Assembly: GCA_021786375.1 (NCBI GenBank)
Contig: JAJYNL010000117.1
Span: forward strand, 1-37,850
Length of the DNA: 37,850 bases
Reading direction: 5' to 3'
Source of the DNA: Actinomycetes bacterium
GTDB taxonomy: Bacteria > Actinomycetota > Acidimicrobiia > Acidimicrobiales > Acidimicrobiaceae
In this document: piece after piece, positions 30,123 to 37,850 of the stretch
Position numbering within the stretch: the stretch's first letter is position 1
How the letters are laid out: each line of letters starts with the position of its first letter
The notes under the pieces: model-generated
What the model was told of the DNA's origin: nothing
Database searches by the model: none
What the model saw: only the letters and a program-made list of their open reading frames with translations
Translations under genes and position numbers: made by a program

Positions 30123-32669
30123 GTGAGCAACGCTAGCTATCGCCTATCCGAATCCATCCGTCCGACCCGCTACCGCCTTTCTCTCGCGCCCGATATCGCC
30201 GCTGCGACGTTCACCGGCACGGTGGAGATCGACGTGCAACTGGCCGAGGCCACCAGCGAGATCAGGCTGAACGCCGTCGATCTCGAGATCTCCTCTGCGG
30301 TGGTGCAGACCCCTGGCGGCCAACTCGCTGCCTCGGCGACCTTCGACCCGGAAAACGAGATGGTGGCGCTCGACCTTGACTCCCCCGTCGGCCCGGGCCA
30401 GGCCACCCTGAGGATCGCATTTACCGGCATCCTCAACGATCTTCTTGCCGGCTTCTACCGCTCCAACTTCAAAGACGACAACGGCAACACGGTTTGGATC
30501 GCAACGACCCAGTTCGAATCCACCGACGCTCGCCGGGCCTTCCCTTGCTTCGACGAGCCTGCCATGAAGGCAGTCTTCGAAATAGAGCTGATCGTCGATG
30601 CAAACCACCTTGCAGTCTCCAACGGCGCCGAGGTGTCGAGTGAAATGATCGGCGACGGTCGCAAGAGGGTGCGTTTCGAGCCCACCATGGCCATGTCAAC
30701 CTACCTGGTTGCCTTCGTCGTCGGACCACTGGTGGCGACCGAGCCACGGATGGTGGGCAACACGCCCCTCCGAGTGATCCACCGACCGGGCTGGGAGAAG
30801 TTGACCACCTTCGCACTGGACTGCGGCGCCCACGCGCTCGAATTCCTGCAGGACTTTTTCTCCATCCCCTATCCGGCCAGCAAGCTGGACCTCATCGCCA
30901 TCCCGGATTTCGCCTTCGGGGCCATGGAAAACCTTGGAGCGGTCACCTTCCGCGAATCCGCACTCCTGGTCGACGCCCAGGCCTCGTCCCAGCCCGAGCG
31001 GGAACGCATCGTGGACGTCGTCTCACACGAGATCGCCCATATGTGGTTCGGTGACCTGGTCACCATGAAATGGTGGAACGGCATCTGGCTGAACGAGGCT
31101 TTCGCCACGTACATGGAGACCCTGACCACCGACCACTTCGAGCCCGACTGGCGGAAATGGAATTCCTTCGGCATCTTCCGGGCCGCCGCTCAGGCCACCG
31201 ACTCTTTGCACTCGACCCGCCCGATCGAATATGCGGTTGCCAGGCCCGCGGACTGCGCCGCGATGTTCGATGTCCTCACTTACGAAAAGGGCGGCAGCGT
31301 GCTGAGAATGCTCGAGCGCTATCTCGGCACCGACCGGATGCGCCAGGGCATCTCCCACTACTTGGACAAGTACCGCTATTCGAACGCCGAGACCACCGAC
31401 CTCTGGGACGCGCTCGAGGAGGTCACCGGAGAACCGGTTCGGGCCTTGATGGACACCTGGGTGTTCCAAGGTGGGTTGCCGGTGGTCGAAGTCACCGTTC
31501 GCGGTGAGGAGATCTGGGCACGCCAGGAGCCGTTCTCCTTCCTGCCGCAGCGCCCTGCTGACTCGGCCATCGGCCAGAGCTGGATGGTTCCTCTCGCCGT
31601 GCGCAAGCTTCACGACTACGATAACGTCCGCCAGCTGCTCCTTACCGGGCCGGAGCAGGCGATCGGCTCGCTTTCCGACGGGGTACCGGTCGTGAACGCA
31701 CATGGCCCTGGCTACTACCGGGTCGCGTACTCGGAGGAGCTCCTCAATCGCCTCCTGGATTCCTTCTCGCACCTGGACGAGCTCGAGCGCTTCAATCTGG
31801 TGTCGGATTACTGGGCAATGGTGGTTGCGGGACGCGCCCCGTTCGCCGGCTTCCTTTCCATAGCTTCGGCCTTCTCAGCGGGCGCCTACCCCGAAGTAGC
31901 CGGATGGACCACGGTGATCGGGGGCTTGCGGGCGGCGGCCACGGCACTGGGGCCCGGGGCCGACGCCGAGTTGACCTCCACAGCCAGGCGGCTGATCCAG
32001 CCGATGCTGGTGAAGTTAGGTCTGAGCCCGGAGCCCGGCGAGCCCGAGACCAACGGCGTGCTGCGATCGCGAATCATCGGCACCCTGGGCACCTTGGTCC
32101 GCGATCGGGAAATAATCGAGATGGCCCGTGAGGCCTTCCGCGCGGAGATGTCCAAGGAGGGCCCCCTGGAGCCATCGTTGGCCGTGGCAATACTGGACAC
32201 GGTCGCGGCCAACGGGGATGAAGCAGACTATGCGTTCGTACTTGACCGCTTCCGCCATCCCGAAAGCCCCATCGATGAGCAGCGCTTCCTCTCGACGCTG
32301 GCATCTTTCGAGATCCCGGCGCTCGTCAACCGCACTCTCCCGATGACCTTGGACGGCATTCGCAGCCAAGATGCCCCCTTCGTGATCGCCCGCATGCTCG
32401 CCAACCCGGCCACCCAGGCGCTGACCTTCGACTACATGGTCTCCAACTTCGAGCGCATGGTCGAGATCTACCCGGGCTCCACCATCGTGAGAATGCTGGA
32501 GGGTGTCACAGCCCTCTACAGCCCGGTGATGCTGGAATCCGCCGAGCGGGTGCGGGGCTTCCTCGCAACTGCACAGGTTCCGGAGGCCGGCAAGCGGGTC
32601 GCACAGATCACCGAGCGCTACGAAGCCAACCTTGCCTTGGCCAAGCGGCTGACAGCGGATCTCGCCTAA
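30123..32669 (+). CDS. pepN: M1 family zinc aminopeptidase (PepN type)
   Basis: A cytoplasmic zinc aminopeptidase that removes N-terminal residues from peptides. The 848-residue protein shows the GAMEN substrate motif at residues 266-270 and the zinc site HEIAHMW (His302, Glu303, His306) with the third ligand Glu325 in WLNEAFATY. The N-terminal beta domain and the C-terminal ERAP1-like helical domain are complete. The frame is open upstream to 29946, but that part is arginine/proline-rich and unlike the family. GTG 30123 starts just before the conserved YRLSESIRPTRYRLSLAPD stretch and has a -10 box 7 bases away, so I prefer it. Confidence 0.93.
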   Translation: MSNASYRLSESIRPTRYRLSLAPDIAAATFTGTVEIDVQLAEATSEIRLNAVDLEISSAVVQTPGGQLAASATFDPENEMVALDLDSPVGPGQATLRIAFTGILNDLLAGFYRSNFKDDNGNTVWIATTQFESTDARRAFPCFDEPAMKAVFEIELIVDANHLAVSNGAEVSSEMIGDGRKRVRFEPTMAMSTYLVAFVVGPLVATEPRMVGNTPLRVIHRPGWEKLTTFALDCGAHALEFLQDFFSIPYPASKLDLIAIPDFAFGAMENLGAVTFRESALLVDAQASSQPERERIVDVVSHEIAHMWFGDLVTMKWWNGIWLNEAFATYMETLTTDHFEPDWRKWNSFGIFRAAAQATDSLHSTRPIEYAVARPADCAAMFDVLTYEKGGSVLRMLERYLGTDRMRQGISHYLDKYRYSNAETTDLWDALEEVTGEPVRALMDTWVFQGGLPVVEVTVRGEEIWARQEPFSFLPQRPADSAIGQSWMVPLAVRKLHDYDNVRQLLLTGPEQAIGSLSDGVPVVNAHGPGYYRVAYSEELLNRLLDSFSHLDELERFNLVSDYWAMVVAGRAPFAGFLSIASAFSAGAYPEVAGWTTVIGGLRAAATALGPGADAELTSTARRLIQPMLVKLGLSPEPGEPETNGVLRSRIIGTLGTLVRDREIIEMAREAFRAEMSKEGPLEPSLAVAILDTVAANGDEADYAFVLDRFRHPESPIDEQRFLSTLASFEIPALVNRTLPMTLDGIRSQDAPFVIARMLANPATQALTFDYMVSNFERMVEIYPGSTIVRMLEGVTALYSPVMLESAERVRGFLATAQVPEAGKRVAQITERYEANLALAKRLTADLA

Positions 32670-32845
32670 GAGGACTCACAGTGAAGCCCAGCTCAGCCAC
32701 AGGTCCATCTCATAACAAATTCACCCATTAGGAAATAGCATCTCTGCACGATGGTCGCACATTTCAACGGTCGGGTATTGCCCGGGCTCAGCCCGCTGCC
32801 GCATGAGCGCAGCGGCGGCACGGCTCAGCACGCCGGAGCCCGGCG

Positions 32846-34372
32846 TTGAGTAGGCCCGCACGCCTCACACTCAAGGTGGTGGCGGTACTGGTCGCCGTCG
32901 CAGTCCTGGCTATCGGTGGATTTGCGCTGTACGGGCAGATACTCCTCGACCGCGTCCACCGTGTTGTCATCAAGTCCGAGGCGCCACAGCAGTCGGGCCA
33001 GCCGATAAACATCCTCTTGATTGGAAACAACACTCGCACCGGACTGAATCCGGCGGAGGCAAAGTCATTCGGCTCTGCCAGCCAGGTCGGAGGTGGTCGT
33101 GCGGACGTGTCGATGATCGCCCACTTCAACCCGAAGACCAAGCAGGTGACCCTCCTTTCAATCCCCCGAGACCTCTTTATGCCGATACCCGGAACCAAAC
33201 AGCTGCAGAGGGTTGATGCCGCACTTAACCCAACCGCCAAGACAGGCGGCCAGGAGAACCCCGACAAGCTGGTGCGAACCATCGAGTATGACCTGGGTAT
33301 CCCCATCCAGCACTACGTCGAGCTGAATTTCGACACCTTCCAGGGCGTCGTCAATGCGCTTGGTGGGATCCGTATGTACTTCCCGATGCCCGTTCGAGAC
33401 CGTGAGTCGGGCCTAAACGTGACCACCCCCGGCTGCCGCACCCTCAACGGCTTTGAGGCGCTGCAGGTGGTGAGGGCACGGCACCTCGACTACCAGACAC
33501 CCCAGGGCGTTTGGGTTCGAGACCCGCTTGGGGACCTCGCACGCACGCGGCGCGACCATATCTTCCTGAAAGTGCTGGCCGAGCAGGTTAAGGCGAAAGG
33601 CCTATCCAACCCGGTACAGGATCTCAAGCTGCTACAGAACATCTACCCCTACCTCACGCTGGACTCCGCCTTCAGCGAGTCAGAGCTGCTTTCGCTAGTG
33701 CTCACCTACCGCCATACCGACCCGGCCACGATCCTCACCGGCACACTCCCCATCGCCTTCGAAGGCGGCAACACCGGATATGTGTACAACGGCGCCAACT
33801 ACGGCGCTATCGTCTTCCCGCAAGAGCCGGCAGACACCCAAATGATGTCCCGGCTCGCAGGTGTGACCACGCCGTCGATTCCTCCGTCGTCGATCGAGGT
33901 GGCGGTGGTCAACGGATCGCACTCCGCAACCCTCGCCGGCCAAACCGCCCAGGGCCTCCAAGCCTTGGGCTACCGGGCAACCCAGGCCGGGTCCACCACC
34001 CCCACCGCGAACCCGGCGGAATCGATCATCTACTACACCCCCGGCAACATCGCCAAGGCGGAGGCACTTAAGGCCTCCCTTGGTGGTTCGGTAATCATGG
34101 GTGAAGTCCCCTCGACTGGATTCGGCGCCCCGATCGAGCTTCTGGTCGGAGATCAGCTGGCGGTGGCGCAGGCGGTACAAAGTGCGTCGTCCAGCACTTC
34201 CACCACCAGCCCGGTGGCCACCAGTACTACGGCGTCAGCGAACACGGCCAGTACGGCTGCGACAGGGACGACGGCCACTCCCCCGGTCACCATTCCTGAT
34301 GTCACCGCAGCCACTCAGGTGAACACCAGCCAGAGCCCCCAGCCTTGGGACCCGAGGGCCTGCCCGACCTAG
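32846..34372 (+). CDS. LytR-CpsA-Psr (LCP) family cell wall protein
   Basis: LCP proteins transfer lipid-linked glycopolymers to peptidoglycan on the outer face of the membrane. The 508-residue protein has a short basic N-terminus and one membrane anchor (about 8-30). The LCP domain follows (about 50-230) with INILLIGNN, RADVSMIAHFNPKTKQVTLLSIPRD, RVDAAL and VVRARHLDY, holding the pyrophosphate-binding arginines and aspartates. A LytR_C domain (about 350-440: IEVAVVNGS, GYRATQAG) and a Ser/Thr/Ala-rich tail end it. The TTG start has GGAG 7 bases upstream. The 176-base gap before it is AT-richer and ends in GC hairpins (for example CCGCTGC/GCAGCGG), perhaps an operator or leader structure. The tail may be disordered or glycosylated. 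Confidence 0.9.
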   Translation: MSRPARLTLKVVAVLVAVAVLAIGGFALYGQILLDRVHRVVIKSEAPQQSGQPINILLIGNNTRTGLNPAEAKSFGSASQVGGGRADVSMIAHFNPKTKQVTLLSIPRDLFMPIPGTKQLQRVDAALNPTAKTGGQENPDKLVRTIEYDLGIPIQHYVELNFDTFQGVVNALGGIRMYFPMPVRDRESGLNVTTPGCRTLNGFEALQVVRARHLDYQTPQGVWVRDPLGDLARTRRDHIFLKVLAEQVKAKGLSNPVQDLKLLQNIYPYLTLDSAFSESELLSLVLTYRHTDPATILTGTLPIAFEGGNTGYVYNGANYGAIVFPQEPADTQMMSRLAGVTTPSIPPSSIEVAVVNGSHSATLAGQTAQGLQALGYRATQAGSTTPTANPAESIIYYTPGNIAKAEALKASLGGSVIMGEVPSTGFGAPIELLVGDQLAVAQAVQSASSSTSTTSPVATSTTASANTASTAATGTTATPPVTIPDVTAATQVNTSQSPQPWDPRACPT

Positions 34373-34614
34373 AGTCCGAGCATCGAGCCTCCCGCCCTGG
34401 AGGCGCGGTACGTGCCAGGGCATCGGTCGCGGAGGCTGCACGCTGGCAGGGCCCACCCGGCCCCGGCCAGAAGATACGCCTGGCTCTCGGCGGACAGCTT
34501 TCCGGCGTGCAACAGGGAGATCACCACTGCCATGGCCGGATCGATGGCCGCTCCCTCCGGCTCGCCATGGGTACGGCTGAGCACCGCCACTCCCATCGCA
34601 TCGCCGGGACCCAT
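34369..34614 (-). CDS. Small protein of unknown function, 81 residues
   Basis: I do not recognise it. Support comes from AGGAG six bases before the ATG at 34614, codons with GC-rich third positions, a plausible helical core (about residues 26-52), and a 4-base convergent overlap with the LCP stop codon like that of the convergent pair at 8308. The last 25 residues are less protein-like, and the gene lies next to mobile DNA remnants, so it may be a truncated gene. The bases from 34615 to 34733 hold nothing I can identify. Confidence 0.4.
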   Translation of the reverse strand: MGPGDAMGVAVLSRTHGEPEGAAIDPAMAVVISLLHAGKLSAESQAYLLAGAGWALPACSLRDRCPGTYRASRAGGSMLGL

Positions 34615-34733
34615 CACGCACTCCTACATTGGCTGGGAAATCACCGCCATTTATCCCGGCCCGGTCGTTAGGCCCGTGGGGGTCCGAAACCAGACGCCAG
34701 AGCTCCTTGCATGATGCGATCATCGCTGCGTAG

Positions 34734-34915
34734 TCATGGGCCGCTCTTGACCGAGTAGACGAGGGTGAGTTCGGTACCCAGGCAGATGGTCTTGGTGGCA
34801 GTCAGGTCCTCGCAGAGCCGGGCGATGGCCGCCGTGCGTCGTGGTGCGGCAAGCGGGTCGAGCCGCACGTGGATCTCGCCTCCGACGACCTCGAGATTGC
34901 CCGGGGCGCCGTACG
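34734..34915 (-). pseudogene. C-terminal fragment of an unidentified protein, probably from a mobile element
   Basis: The last 60 or so codons of this minus-strand frame read like a real protein end (GEIHVRLDPLAAPRRTAA, then LCEDLTATKTICLGTELTLV), while the upstream part of the frame is the antisense of a recombinase remnant and not protein-like. The change occurs near 34915. The tail recalls the ends of transposase or recombinase proteins, but I cannot name the family. Confidence 0.4.
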
Positions 34916-35340
34916 TCGGCCTGCGCGACGTTGATGGGACGCCGCTACGGTTCGCCCCCCACGGCTTCCACCGGATCTTCGCCACCGAGGCCGTGAACAT
35001 CGATCGTCGGCGCCGGTGTCGGCCAGCCGAGGAGTACCGGGAGCCGACCGCGGCTGAGTGGAAGGAGTTCGAGACCCACTTCGGCCAGCGCACCGTCGCC
35101 CTCGGCACCTTCGCCCGCCCCTACGGCGGCCCCTACGGCGGCCCCTCGGCCCACGAGCACACCTGCGTACGCTTGTCCCATGCTGCGGGTCGACCCGGCC
35201 CAGTTGCCTCGCCTCGAGACCATCGAGGTGAACGTCCGCGGTCGGCTCGCCGAGGCCCCCGAGATGAACTGGCGAGGAGAGGTGGCAGGCCTGGAAGTGT
35301 CTCTCCGCCACGTCATCAACAAGGAGGCCACGCCCCGTGA
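34916..35340 (+). pseudogene. Remnant of a tyrosine recombinase (phage-type integrase)
   Basis: The frame reads LRDVDGTPLRFAPHGFHRIFATEAV and then jumps to RRRRCRPAEEYREPTAAEWKEF. In intact integrases of this type the first part is PHDFRRIFATEAV and is followed by the HENLATTQGYVAVY segment with the nucleophilic tyrosine. Here the HxxR arginine is histidine and the tyrosine segment is deleted. A 12-base tandem duplication gives PYGGPYGG near 35121-35142. An extra T at 35173/35174 shifts the frame: correcting it restores CVRCPMLRVDPAQLPRL, the family's C-terminal stretch, which continues in the other frame to about 35340. Without doubt inactive. Confidence 0.8.
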
Positions 35341-35415
35341 GCACCGAGGCTCCTTCGCCTGCCAGCGCCCGGCGACACTGACAATCACTCCATCACGGGA
35401 AGTTGTACAGAGAAA

Positions 35416-35730
35416 ATGCCAATCGGCGCTGTAACGAGCCAGGCGGGAGACCTCGAGCCCCAGGACGATCCCGGCCCGGCCCATGCCCACTTCGGCCACG
35501 AGCTTTTGGAAGCCCTCCCGGTCGGCGGCCGAGGAGCCCGAGAGGCCCTTGTCGCAGTCGATTACTTGTATCTGGTCCAGCTGCCAGCCCATGGCCAAAG
35601 CCCTCTGGCGCAGGGCATACTGGCGAGCCGAGGACTCCGTGTTGAATGCGACCTCGTGCAGGGTCGGCTGGCGCAGATAGAGATAGGCTCCCCGCGCCAA
35701 GTGCCGGGGTGTCACCTTCTGGGGCGGCAA
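35416..35730 (-). pseudogene. N-terminal remnant of a serine recombinase with the nucleophile lost
   Basis: The minus-strand frame begins VTPRHLARGAYLYLRQPT and continues with ESSARQYALRQRALAMGW, DCDKGLSGSSAADREGF and IVLGLEVSRLARYSADWH, the typical resolvase domain of large serine recombinases. The homology ends at DWH (about 35416), after which the frame runs into unrelated sequence. The motif that should read RQST reads RQPT: the catalytic serine is replaced by proline (CCG at 35665-35667), one base change from TCG. The protein would therefore be inactive even if complete. It lies tail to tail with the tyrosine recombinase remnant. Confidence 0.8.
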
Positions 35731-36213
35731 GGTTCATGGCTCTGGATGCCCGGCCAAGTTGAGCGCCATCTGGGCCAGTGCCGCCACGATGGCGTCATCC
35801 CCACACCCTCGGGACGGTCCCGGGGTTGGTGTAGCGGGGTGGACAGCGCCCGCCAGGTGCGCATCCAGGCGGCCATCCCCTGGCGCATGAGGACCGCGAC
35901 CCCTCCGGCGACAATGGCTATGGCGGCGAAGTTAGCGTCAGCTCCGAGCATTCTCCAGCCAATGCACAAGCTGTAGCATGGCTGATGCTTCCTCAGCATA
36001 ACTGGGGAGCACCGGGTGAATGGGCCAACGGCCTTGAACCACTGTGGCAGCGCAAGAGTTACTGGCGGTGGTGCGAATGGAGGGCCAACGGCCGGGTGCC
36101 TGGGATCAGGTTCGGGAGGCTATGGAATTCCCCAAGCCGATCCTCCCTCGCGGATGGCCACGGCTGGACCCAACTACATGACAAATGCATGGACGCAAAT
36201 GATCTGGGGCCTC
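35731..36213. other. Region without a supportable gene, within mobile DNA remnants
   Basis: No convincing gene on either strand. A minus-strand frame (35712-35999) has a short hydrophobic stretch (ANFAAIAIVAGGVAVLM) but no good start signal, and its second half is not protein-like. GGGCCAACGGCC occurs twice, at 36022-36033 and 36082-36093, exactly 60 bases apart. Confidence 0.5.
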
Positions 36214-36392
36214 TGACAGGCCCCACGAAAACTGGTCCGGCCGAAATGTAGGTTAGAGCCTCCAGAATGGAAATGGAGGTATCCGACGATGAAGTCCAAG
36301 CACCACACCCCCGAGCAGGTGATCCGAAGGCTCGGCCGTTGGCGACGAGATGCTCGACAAGGGAGGCACCGTCGCTGAAGTGGTCCGCTCCT
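36214..36392 (+). mobile_element. Left end of an IS3-family element (truncated)
   Basis: TGACAGGCCCCACGAAAACT at 36214 looks like an IS3-type terminal repeat: it begins with TG and is followed 75 bases later by the start of orfA. The element is cut at about 36392, where a different element end begins. The right end is not in this window, so the repeat cannot be confirmed by its partner. Confidence 0.6.
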
Positions 36393-36405
36393 TGTCGGCG
36401 GCCAT
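36289..36405 (+). pseudogene. Truncated, frameshifted IS3-type orfA transposase start
   Basis: ATG 36289, with GGAGG ten bases upstream, begins MKSKHHTPEQVIRRLG, the typical N-terminal helix of IS3-family OrfA. An extra base at about 36337 shifts the frame, and the next frame continues VGDEMLDKGGTVAEVVRSL, as in the family (GDxMLxEGKxVAEVxRxL). The helix-turn-helix is then lost where the neighbouring element end starts. Not functional. Confidence 0.8.
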
Positions 36406-36500
36406 GAAATAAATCCCATCTGGCGGCCATCAGCAACGCCCGACCTACGGCCACCAATTGTCCACGTGAGCGGCCATGGGTTTTCCCCATGCGCGGCCAC
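36393..36500. repeat. Array of five GCGGCCA-type repeats, probable IS21-family element end
   Basis: Five copies of a (GC)GGCCA(T/C) core have their GGCC at 36400, 36425, 36449, 36472 and 36495, that is 25, 24, 23 and 23 bases apart. The first begins with TGT at 36393, directly where the IS3 orfA is cut. Multiple internal repeats at the tips are typical of IS21-family elements, and the spacer words (AAATCCCAT, TTTTCCCCAT) resemble theirs. No istA or istB gene follows, so this would be a solo end. Confidence 0.6.
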
Positions 36501-36608
36501 GTAATTAGGGCGCCGTACGGACAGATTCCCCGGAATGGGGGCTCCCCTTGAGCTTGAATCGGAGTTGATGACATCCGTACGAGCCCAAGGAGGCCCCCTT
36601 CCATCTAA

Positions 36609-37210
36609 TCACTGGAAACTTCTGACCCCGGAGCGGCCCCGTCGCATGCTCGGGCCACTGTCAGCCCCGTGCGCGATATCGTCGCACGGTCCCAGCCCGC
36701 GCACGAAAGCCGCGACCTCTTTGTCGCCACAAGCCACTACGACCATCTCCACGATCCGACGCATATGGCCGCCCATCGCCTCATCGAGCCGTGCAAAGGC
36801 GTCCAGCGATCCGTCCCTGAAGCACAGCTTCGACCAAAGGCACGGGAACAAAGGGCGCCGGTTTGAACATCTCTGACAGCAACTTGCGCCTCCCGCCCCC
36901 CGCGATGTAGACCAGGGTGGGCCACCAGAGGTAATCGGCGCTGTTCGAAAACAGCCCTGCTACGCCGCGATTAGCAAGGCGCTCGAAGATCTCATCGCCC
37001 GGACGTAACTTGTCGCAGTAGTAGCGGCGGCCATGTACAAGGTGCTCATCTGCAGTCCGAACTCCATAGTCTCGGAGTGAGGTAATGGAGAAGCCGGTCT
37101 CTGCCAGCATGTGCGCCACCGCGTCGAGGCTGCCTTTAGGACAGTCGTAGATCGCGATCCCGGCTGTTACAGATAGACCATCCCGGCCGCGTGCAAAGGC
37201 CCACTTCCAA
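36609..37210 (-). pseudogene. Unknown gene interrupted by a frameshift
   Basis: Two minus-strand frames make one plausible protein. The upstream part reads AGIAIYDCPKGSLDAVAHML, then RYYCDKLRPGDEIFERLANRG and LFSNSADYLWWPTLVYIAGGG, ending in PFVPVPLVEA. The other frame goes on with CFRDGSLDAFARLDEAMGGHM to a stop at 36609. The switch lies near 36830, and removing two bases (or adding one) joins them as VEA-CFRDGS. I do not recognise the family. The N-terminus is unclear: the frame stays open to 37302, through the operator of the toxin-antitoxin module, and I see no good start. Probably a decayed cargo gene. Confidence 0.45.
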
Positions 37211-37229
37211 TAAGCACCGGACGTGAGTA

Positions 37230-37251
37230 GTAGTCGCAATGTGACTACAAT
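37230..37251 (+). promoter_or_regulatory. Promoter and operator of the toxin-antitoxin module
   Basis: GTAGTC (37230-37235) and GACTAC (37243-37248) form an inverted repeat with a 7-base spacer. The right arm overlaps a TACAAT -10 box (37246-37251). A repressor bound here would block the promoter, as expected for autoregulation by the ribbon-helix-helix antitoxin. Confidence 0.6.
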
Positions 37252-37283
37252 GTAAGGCAATGCCGACTTCGGGGAGAACCGCC

Positions 37284-37550
37284 ATGGGCAAAGCCGATAC
37301 ATACGTTCGCGCCCGCATTGATTCAGTGACCAAGGAACGTGCAGCCGACGCGTTGGAAGAGATGGGCTTGTCCATCTCCGATGCCATACGCCTGCTGATG
37401 CTGCGTATCGCCGACGAGCGCCGCTTGCCGTTCGAGGTGAAAGTACCTAATGCCACCACCCGCAAGGCAATCGCCGAGCTTGAGGCGGGCAAGGGGAAGA
37501 GCTTCGGCAGCATTGAAGCGCTGATGGCGGAGATGAATGCGGACGATTGA
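37284..37550 (+). CDS. RelB/DinJ family antitoxin
   Basis: An 88-residue antitoxin with an N-terminal ribbon-helix-helix DNA-binding domain (about 1-45: YVRARIDSVTKERAADALEEMGLSISDAIRLLMLRI) and a charged C-terminal part that would bind and neutralise the toxin. (The motif is given as one domain; its key feature is the DinJ-type GLSISDAIRLLM.) ATG 37284 has GGGGAG at good distance; an ATG at 37260 is in frame but without a ribosome binding site. The 3' end overlaps the toxin gene by 14 bases. Likely binds the inverted repeat at 37230-37248. Confidence 0.88.
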   Translation: MGKADTYVRARIDSVTKERAADALEEMGLSISDAIRLLMLRIADERRLPFEVKVPNATTRKAIAELEAGKGKSFGSIEALMAEMNADD

Positions 37551-37821
37551 ACGATCATCTGCATTCAAGCGCGACTACAAGCGCGCCAAGGCAACGCCTC
37601 GGCATTCCAAAGACTTGGATTTGGTCGTATCAGCGGTACTAGGGATGCTGGTTGTCGACCAGGGGTTGCCAGAGAGCAACCGTGACCACCCACTTGGGGG
37701 CGATTGGGTCAGTTACCGCGAGTGTCACATCAAACCCGACCTGCTGTTGATCTACCGTAAGCCAGACCCCGGTACGTTGTGGCTGGTGCGCCTTGGTTCA
37801 CACAGCGAACTATTCCGCTGA
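37537..37821 (+). CDS. YafQ-family mRNA interferase toxin
   Basis: A 94-residue RelE-superfamily toxin of the YafQ type, which cleaves mRNA on the ribosome. The catalytic residues of YafQ are all present: His in NRDHPL, His and Asp in ECHIKPD, and the C-terminal His in GSHSELF followed by Phe. The start codon lies inside the antitoxin gene, giving coupled expression with the antitoxin made first. The gene looks intact, in contrast to the broken genes to its left. Confidence 0.9.
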   Translation: MRTIERSSAFKRDYKRAKATPRHSKDLDLVVSAVLGMLVVDQGLPESNRDHPLGGDWVSYRECHIKPDLLLIYRKPDPGTLWLVRLGSHSELFR

Positions 37822-37850
37822 TTGGCTTCGCTGTAGAGAAGGCGGGGGAC

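Noticed and set aside
35712-35999. 95-codon minus-strand frame with a hydrophobic stretch
   Set aside because: No good start signal, and the second half is Trp/Arg/Pro-rich and unlike a protein; it lies in remnant DNA.
36022-36093. Two copies of GGGCCAACGGCC 60 bases apart as a CRISPR-like or iteron array
   Set aside because: Only two copies, and the surroundings differ; not enough to call an array.
36059-36604. 181-codon minus-strand frame
   Set aside because: It runs antisense through the IS3 start and the repeat array, both recognised on other grounds.

Overview
The window is GC-rich bacterial chromosome from an actinomycete-type organism, with Acidimicrobiia or a relative as my best guess. 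Supporting signs are two attenuators with branched-chain leader peptides, a PASTA-type Ser/Thr kinase, an LCP (LytR-CpsA-Psr) protein, an SCP2-domain protein, GTG/TTG starts, and many genes whose start codon lies 6-9 bases after a TANNNT -10 box. No rRNA, tRNA or CRISPR was seen. The assignment rests on gene content, not on a database search.

Left part (1-15.9 kb). After a frameshifted exported protein come most of the genes for branched-chain amino acid synthesis. leuA is on the plus strand. ilvD and ilvB-ilvN-ilvC are on the minus strand, and ilvC is followed without a gap by a membrane permease and an ABC ATPase. Both leuA and ilvBNC have a compact attenuator: a TTGCAT/TANNNT promoter, a very short leader peptide with a run of the controlling residues (Leu-Leu-Leu; Leu-Leu-Val-Val-Val-Thr-Ile), a hairpin, and a strong intrinsic terminator before the structural gene. 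Between leuA and the ilv cluster lie an unusually long PLP decarboxylase, an HNH nuclease and a MgtC/DUF4010 membrane protein.

Middle part (15.9-34.4 kb) is mostly housekeeping. It holds a polytopic GT-C-like membrane protein, gatCAB (tRNA amidotransferase), an esterase, an SCP2 protein, a PASTA kinase, the run GDPD-mnmA-ligA, an unknown 192-residue protein, a PfkB sugar or nucleoside kinase, an M1 aminopeptidase and an LCP cell-wall ligase.

Right part (34.4-37.85 kb) is a graveyard of mobile DNA followed by a toxin-antitoxin pair. A tyrosine recombinase remnant has lost its catalytic residues. A serine recombinase remnant has proline in place of the nucleophile. An IS3-type orfA start is frameshifted and then cut by what looks like an IS21-type end with five evenly spaced GGCC-core repeats. 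A frameshifted unknown gene and an intact DinJ/YafQ-type module with its own operator close the window.

The most notable observation is the compact regulatory design. Two attenuator leader peptides appear to be translated from leaderless or nearly leaderless transcripts, and a permease/ATPase pair of unknown substrate is translationally coupled to ilvC, so it should fall under the same branched-chain amino acid control.
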